Positions 60,482 through 64,000 of a stretch of DNA of 64,000 nt are shown here, piece by piece; position 1 is the first letter of the stretch; every line of letters begins with the position of its first letter. This stretch comes from Flavobacterium sp. KACC 22763. Lineage in GTDB: Bacteria; Bacteroidota; Bacteroidia; Flavobacteriales; Flavobacteriaceae. The stretch spans positions 992,001 to 1,056,000 of the forward strand of contig NZ_CP117879.1 of the NCBI RefSeq assembly GCF_028736155.1, read 5' to 3'. A program made the position numbers and the translations under genes. Under the pieces are notes generated by a model that had not been told where the DNA came from, searched no databases, and saw only the letters and a program-made list of their open reading frames with translations.

Positions 60482-61613
60482 TCTCTTTTTAAGGGAAGCT
60501 TCGCAAGTTGTAAAGGATCATAGTTTGCTGCTTACGCTTCTTATTGCTCCATTGCTTTATGCATTCTTTTACGGAAGTATTTATATCAATAAAGAAGAAT
60601 TTGATGTAAAATTGGCTGTTGTTGATGATGATGGCTCAAGACTATCACGTTTGCTCCAGCAAAATATAGATGATTCTCCGATAGTAGAATTGATTCATTT
60701 TTCGAATTTGGAACAGGCAAAAGAGCAGATGTATCAAGGCAATTGCCAAGGCTATTTTTATATTCCAGAAGGAACAGAAGCCAATTTACTGAGTTTAAAA
60801 CAAAGCAATGTAGTATTGGCTATAAACGCGGCAAGATTTCTTCCATCAAGTGATTTGTTATTAAATGTACAGCAGATATGTCTGACAATTGGAGCAGGAG
60901 TGCGGCTTCAGTATTATCAGAAAAAAGAAGGTATGAGCACTACCATTGCGATGGAAAATGTGATGCCTGTAAATTTAGATTATCGCCCTTTATTTAATGA
61001 AAGATCGAGTTATGGTGCATTTTTATTGCCAGGATTGCTAGCCTTAATTTTGCAGCAAACTTTATTAATTGGTTTGTGCGAAAGTGTGGCAGGCGAGCGT
61101 CAGCGTTCTAGATTAAGAGAATGGCTCGGTTCGGGTATTTCTAATGGTATTTGGGGAAAAGGATTGTTTTATCTGATACTTTTTTCTTCGTATGGTTTTT
61201 TCTTTTTAAATGTAAATTACAAACTGCTCAATTTGCCCATGAGAGGCAGCGGATTTGAATTAAGCTTATTATTGCTTTTGTTCATCGTGACTTTAATTCC
61301 AATGGCGCAGTTTATTGGCTCTTTGTTCAAATCGCAATTGCTTTGTTTGCAGATGATGGCTTTTTCTACTTATCCGATTTTCTTGATTACTGGATACAGT
61401 TGGCCGTTTGAATCGCTTCCTTTGGCATTACAGTGGTTGTCTAATCTTTTGCCAACAACGCCTTTTATTGTTTTGTATACCGCTATTGTGCAATCGGGTG
61501 CAAGTTTATGGGACAATCCATCTGTTTTGTTGCATCTTATACTGCTTTTTGCTTTTTACAGCACAATCTGTTTTGTTCGTTTAAAATATTTGAAAAAGAG
61601 TTATGAGTTATGA
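60450..61613 (+). CDS. ABC-2-type transporter permease, second subunit
   Basis: 387 residues. Overlaps the previous gene by 32 bases in another frame (start at KKKPQQSLIDLF). LLTLLIAPLLYAFFYGSIYIN is the first helix; the periplasmic domain runs about 40-180; LLPGLLALILQQTLLIGLCESVAGERQRSRLREWL carries the loop after helix 2 where paralogues have E(R/W)xxGT. Five C-terminal helices follow. It is the partner of the permease upstream and the last gene before a block of tandem repeats. Substrate unknown; similar operons in Proteobacteria export drugs or toxic organic molecules. Confidence 0.88.
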   Translation: MKKKPQQSLIDLFLREASQVVKDHSLLLTLLIAPLLYAFFYGSIYINKEEFDVKLAVVDDDGSRLSRLLQQNIDDSPIVELIHFSNLEQAKEQMYQGNCQGYFYIPEGTEANLLSLKQSNVVLAINAARFLPSSDLLLNVQQICLTIGAGVRLQYYQKKEGMSTTIAMENVMPVNLDYRPLFNERSSYGAFLLPGLLALILQQTLLIGLCESVAGERQRSRLREWLGSGISNGIWGKGLFYLILFSSYGFFFLNVNYKLLNLPMRGSGFELSLLLLLFIVTLIPMAQFIGSLFKSQLLCLQMMAFSTYPIFLITGYSWPFESLPLALQWLSNLLPTTPFIVLYTAIVQSGASLWDNPSVLLHLILLFAFYSTICFVRLKYLKKSYEL

Positions 61614-62115
61614 GTTATGAGTGTCGCCTAATCATTACACAATATATTCAAAACATAGCCCGTGGTTTCAACCACGGGGATACGAGTGATATGCGTATAA
61701 ATCAATTATTAGTTTGAATTGGCTCCAGCTTTAGCTGGAGTTTAAATAAAAGGAATCAAAATGGCTTTAGCCAAACATACGTGATTTGGCTAAAGCCTTG
61801 TTCTTGCAATCATTAAAAACCTCCAGCTAAAGCTGGAGGCTATACACAAAAAAGCGTAGCTTAAAGAGTTATGAGTATCATCTAATTATTACACAATATA
61901 TTCAAAACATAGCCCGTGGTTTCAACTACGGGGATACGAGTGATATGCGAATAAATCAATTATTAGTTTGAATTGGCTCCAGCTTTAGCTGGAGTTTACA
62001 TAAAGCAAATCAAAATGGCTTTAGCCAAACATGCGTGATTTGGCTAAAGCCTTATTCTTACGATGATTAAAAACCTCCAGCTGAAGCTGGAGGCTACTCA
62101 TAAAAAAAGCTCACT
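61605..62115. repeat. two tandem units of about 250 bases (GGCTTTAGCC family variant)
   Basis: Units at about 61605-61860 and 61866-62115. Each starts with a TTATGAG heptamer piece and ACACAATATATTC, followed by the dyads CCCGTGGTTTCAACCACGGG (one base changed in the second), GGCTCCAGCTTTAGCTGGAG, GGCTTTAGCC paired with GGCTAAAGCC, and CCTCCAGCTAAAGCTGGAGG. They are about 93 percent alike. The 633-base gap to the O/P porin gene otherwise holds a CTGCCAAATCTGCGAGAG fragment and a terminator; no gene. Confidence 0.88.
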
Positions 62116-62179
62116 TAAAGAGTTTTGAATTATTCTTAAATCTGTTTAATCTGCCAAATCTGCGAGAGAACAAATAAAA

Positions 62180-62221
62180 AAATGCTGGAATAAATCGTGT
62201 TTACGATTTGTCCCAGCATTT
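62180..62221. terminator. long hairpin terminator
   Basis: AAATGCTGGAATAAATCGT and ACGATTTGTCCCAGCATTT pair with two or three mismatches around GTTT, flanked by A-rich and T-rich ends. It lies after the stop of the minus-strand porin gene. Confidence 0.8.
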
Positions 62222-62246
62222 CCAATTGAGTTAGTTACTTAAATTA

Positions 62247-63440
62247 TTACAATACCACCAAAGGAGAAATTACGCCAAGCATAATTCTTCCGCTTGTGGT
62301 ATTAGATTGTCCCAAATCTGTTTTAGCATAATCGCTGTAATTATAGAATCGCTGCACATAAGTAGCAAAAAACTTTAAATTGAAGTTTTTGATGGGATAA
62401 AATTCCACAGTCGGAATAATACCATATGCAGTACGAATTCGGTTCGAGCTTATAGAAGGATCGGGAATATCTTTCCACGAAGCCTTACTTGTCATTCCGA
62501 TAATCGTAAGTTTCCATTGTTCATTTAGAGAATATACAGTTCTAAGCCAATGTTCTACATAATACACATTTTCTGCAGCGTGATCTAAAACAGTATCTGG
62601 AATAATAGTACTCACAACTCCAGTTCGATCTAAATCTTCGCTACTCCATTTGAAATCATATTGAAAAAGCCATTTTTTGCTTCGAAACTGATTTCCTAAT
62701 GCTGTATAATACATATTTACCGGTCTTCCATTTTTTGTGGCTTCCTGAAAAATACTGAAACTGTAAATGGTTTTAAATTTTCCGTCTAAAAAACTTCCAT
62801 TCCAGTTTCCAACATAAGCGGCAGGAAATTTGGCTTCTTCAACATCTGGTACATTTTGATATAGTTCAGAAAAAGTTTTGGTTCTGGAGTTTAAAATCTG
62901 TCCAGAAAAAACATGATTCGCATTTAGTTTCCAGTTCACCTGAACTCCAGTTAAAAAGTTGTCTGAATTATCCACAATATCATTGTACTGATAGATATCA
63001 ATTGGGTTCATATCAAACTCGTAACCACCCCAGTTTGCTGTCATTTTTCCAATTGCAATGCTTGTTCTTTCAGATATTTTATATCCAATAAAAGCCAAGT
63101 CAGTAGAACTGCTGATGTTATCGGTAGATTGCGGTTCAGTTTCTTTAGTATATCGGTCTCTAAATCTAAAGAATACTTTGTCCTTATACACTTTTCCTTT
63201 TACTTCCAATCTAAATTGGTTTACTTCGAATTTACTGCCAGTGTAATTTCCGTCATCAAAATAGGTGTTAAAACCTACTTGAGTATTAAAAATTAAATCA
63301 ACATTGTTTAGCAAATCAACTTTGGTTGCTTTTATTAAAGGCGTTTTATGATTTAGGATCGTATCGGTCTGTTTTTCCTGCTGTGCATAAGCACCTGCTG
63401 ACAGAAAAACGCTCAAAATTATAAAAGTTAAGACACGCAT
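62247..63440 (-). CDS. O/P-family outer-membrane porin (phosphate-selective porin type)
   Basis: 397 residues. Signal peptide (AYAQ, cleavage near 20) and a barrel made of alternating strands: FNTYFDDGNYTGSKFEVNQFRLEVKGKVYKDKVFFRFRDRYTKE and RTSIAIGKMTANWGGYEFDMNPID are the diagnostic Porin_O_P (PF07396) region. The chain ends GVISPLVVL. In Bacteroidota such porins rarely move phosphate specifically. Its start lies 19 bases from the stop of the L-asparaginase gene upstream, so the two form one transcript; amino-acid or organic-anion uptake linked to asparagine use is possible. Confidence 0.85.
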   Translation of the reverse strand: MRVLTFIILSVFLSAGAYAQQEKQTDTILNHKTPLIKATKVDLLNNVDLIFNTQVGFNTYFDDGNYTGSKFEVNQFRLEVKGKVYKDKVFFRFRDRYTKETEPQSTDNISSSTDLAFIGYKISERTSIAIGKMTANWGGYEFDMNPIDIYQYNDIVDNSDNFLTGVQVNWKLNANHVFSGQILNSRTKTFSELYQNVPDVEEAKFPAAYVGNWNGSFLDGKFKTIYSFSIFQEATKNGRPVNMYYTALGNQFRSKKWLFQYDFKWSSEDLDRTGVVSTIIPDTVLDHAAENVYYVEHWLRTVYSLNEQWKLTIIGMTSKASWKDIPDPSISSNRIRTAYGIIPTVEFYPIKNFNLKFFATYVQRFYNYSDYAKTDLGQSNTTSGRIMLGVISPLVVL

Positions 63441-63459
63441 AATTTACAATTTCAATTGA

Positions 63460-64000
63460 TTAATACTCAAAGAAATACTCCTGCAGTTTTTTGCTGTCAG
63501 TAGTTTGGGTAAGACCAAGCATCAATAAAATTCTCGCTTTTTGCGGAATTAAATCATCTGCGACTATAGTGCCAAGCTTTTGATCATCGGTTTCATCAAA
63601 TAAAGTAACTCTTCCAGACGGTACTCTAGAAGCTCTTGCAACAGCAATTCCCTTTTTAACAGCGCTTGCCGCAGCATCTGAGTTTACTTTATTTAGATTT
63701 CCGTTACCTAAACCGCCCGTAACAATTCCTTTTACTCCAGAAGCCACATAGGCATTTATTGCGGTTGCAGGCGTATCAGCATATAATTCTACAACAGCTA
63801 CATCTGGTAAAGTTGTTAAACCTGTAATATCAAAAGGAGTGCTTTTATTAGCTTTTCTTACCGGAGTTTCATAAAGAGAAACTTTTCCATCATAAACCTG
63901 TCCGATTGGACCATTGTTAGGCGCTGTAAATGCATTTAAGTGTGTTGTGCTAGTTTTTACGGCACTTCTTCCTGTAAAAATGTATTCATTAAATACTAAT
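63460..64000 (-). CDS. ansB: L-asparaginase (type II), 3' part; start outside window
   Basis: The frame is open from base 64000 down to its stop, and the sequence is the C-terminal half of a type II asparaginase. VFNEYIFTGRSAVKTSTTHLNAF is the conserved 'N-x-x-I-x-x-(A/G)R-x-x-x-K-T-x-T-x-x-x-x-x-F' block. GVKGIVTGGLGNGN, the SRVPSGRV block and QKARILLMLGLTQTTDSKKLQEYF follow, including the C-terminal helix. The catalytic Thr-Lys-Asp set (N-terminal Thr, TDT loop) is beyond the window edge. The product would turn asparagine into aspartate and ammonia, likely periplasmic, but the signal peptide cannot be seen. It is followed 19 bases later by the porin gene. Confidence 0.88.
   Translation of the reverse strand, partial: LVFNEYIFTGRSAVKTSTTHLNAFTAPNNGPIGQVYDGKVSLYETPVRKANKSTPFDITGLTTLPDVAVVELYADTPATAINAYVASGVKGIVTGGLGNGNLNKVNSDAAASAVKKGIAVARASRVPSGRVTLFDETDDQKLGTIVADDLIPQKARILLMLGLTQTTDSKKLQEYFFEY

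Noticed and set aside
1..64000. Insertion sequences, prophage or integrative element
   Set aside because: No transposase, integrase, phage structural or conjugation gene was recognised; the palindromic repeats have no mobilising gene here.
1..64000. tRNA or rRNA genes
   Set aside because: No cloverleaf with a GGTTCRA loop or rRNA segment was found by eye; a tRNA search program would be needed to exclude one fully.

Overview
The window looks like the chromosome of a Flavobacterium-type member of the Bacteroidota. The evidence is the low GC content, many lipoproteins with short signal peptides, a SusC/SusD pair, TonB-dependent receptors without any Proteobacteria-style operon context, LytS/LytTR two-component pairs, start codons preceded by TAAAA rather than Shine-Dalgarno sites, and several promoters that fit the Bacteroidota consensus (TTTG about 19 bases upstream of TAnnTTTG). 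I saw no rRNA, tRNA, CRISPR array, transposase or phage gene.

Layout. 1-7.3 kb: a LytS-type kinase (cut by the window start) with its LytTR regulator, a DoxX-like membrane protein, a universal stress protein, a stand-alone fabH, and a second LytS/LytTR pair. 7.9-13.6 kb: a complete RND efflux operon (adaptor lipoprotein, inner-membrane pump, outer-membrane channel). 15-26 kb: minus-strand stress and detoxification genes, including a ring-cleaving VOC dioxygenase, a cupin, a serine hydrolase, GNAT, YoaK, Dps, DoxX, an amidohydrolase, an orphan M17-type domain, an alginate-export-type porin, an isochorismatase-like hydrolase and a haloperoxidase-like hydrolase. Two of the promoters here share a 14-base palindrome at exactly the same distance from the -7 box.

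26.3-32.3 kb is the most interesting block. It is a plus-strand copper-handling locus: a small NGRC-motif membrane protein, a YtkA-like lipoprotein with a Met/His motif, a TonB-dependent receptor with a CxxxM motif like that of the copper channel OprC, an MbnP-family lipoprotein, and an MbnH-like di-haem peroxidase. MbnH/MbnP pairs are known to make a kynurenine-dependent copper site, but no methanobactin gene is visible here.

32.4-47.7 kb: small hypotheticals, a FAD monooxygenase fused to a DnaJ-like zinc-finger pair, two secreted proteins, a SusC/SusD operon with a long leader encoding a tiny Cys-Cys peptide, an AraC/MFS/siderophore-interacting-protein operon, a second AraC regulator, and an NAD-dependent epimerase-like protein. 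47.7-55.4 kb: a TPR-containing HisKA_2 kinase divergent from a sigma-54 response regulator, flanked by three alpha/beta hydrolases. Two of these hydrolases carry sigma-54-like promoters and a shared 15-base upstream element. 55.6-64 kb: a UPF0173 metallohydrolase, a TolC/HlyD/ABC-2 permease/ABC-2 permease export operon without an ATPase gene, an O/P-family porin, and the 3' part of an L-asparaginase.

Intergenic DNA is unusually rich in structured repeats. At least six families occur, most of them nested or tandem palindromes and all without a transposase in the window. They sit mainly at gene and operon borders.
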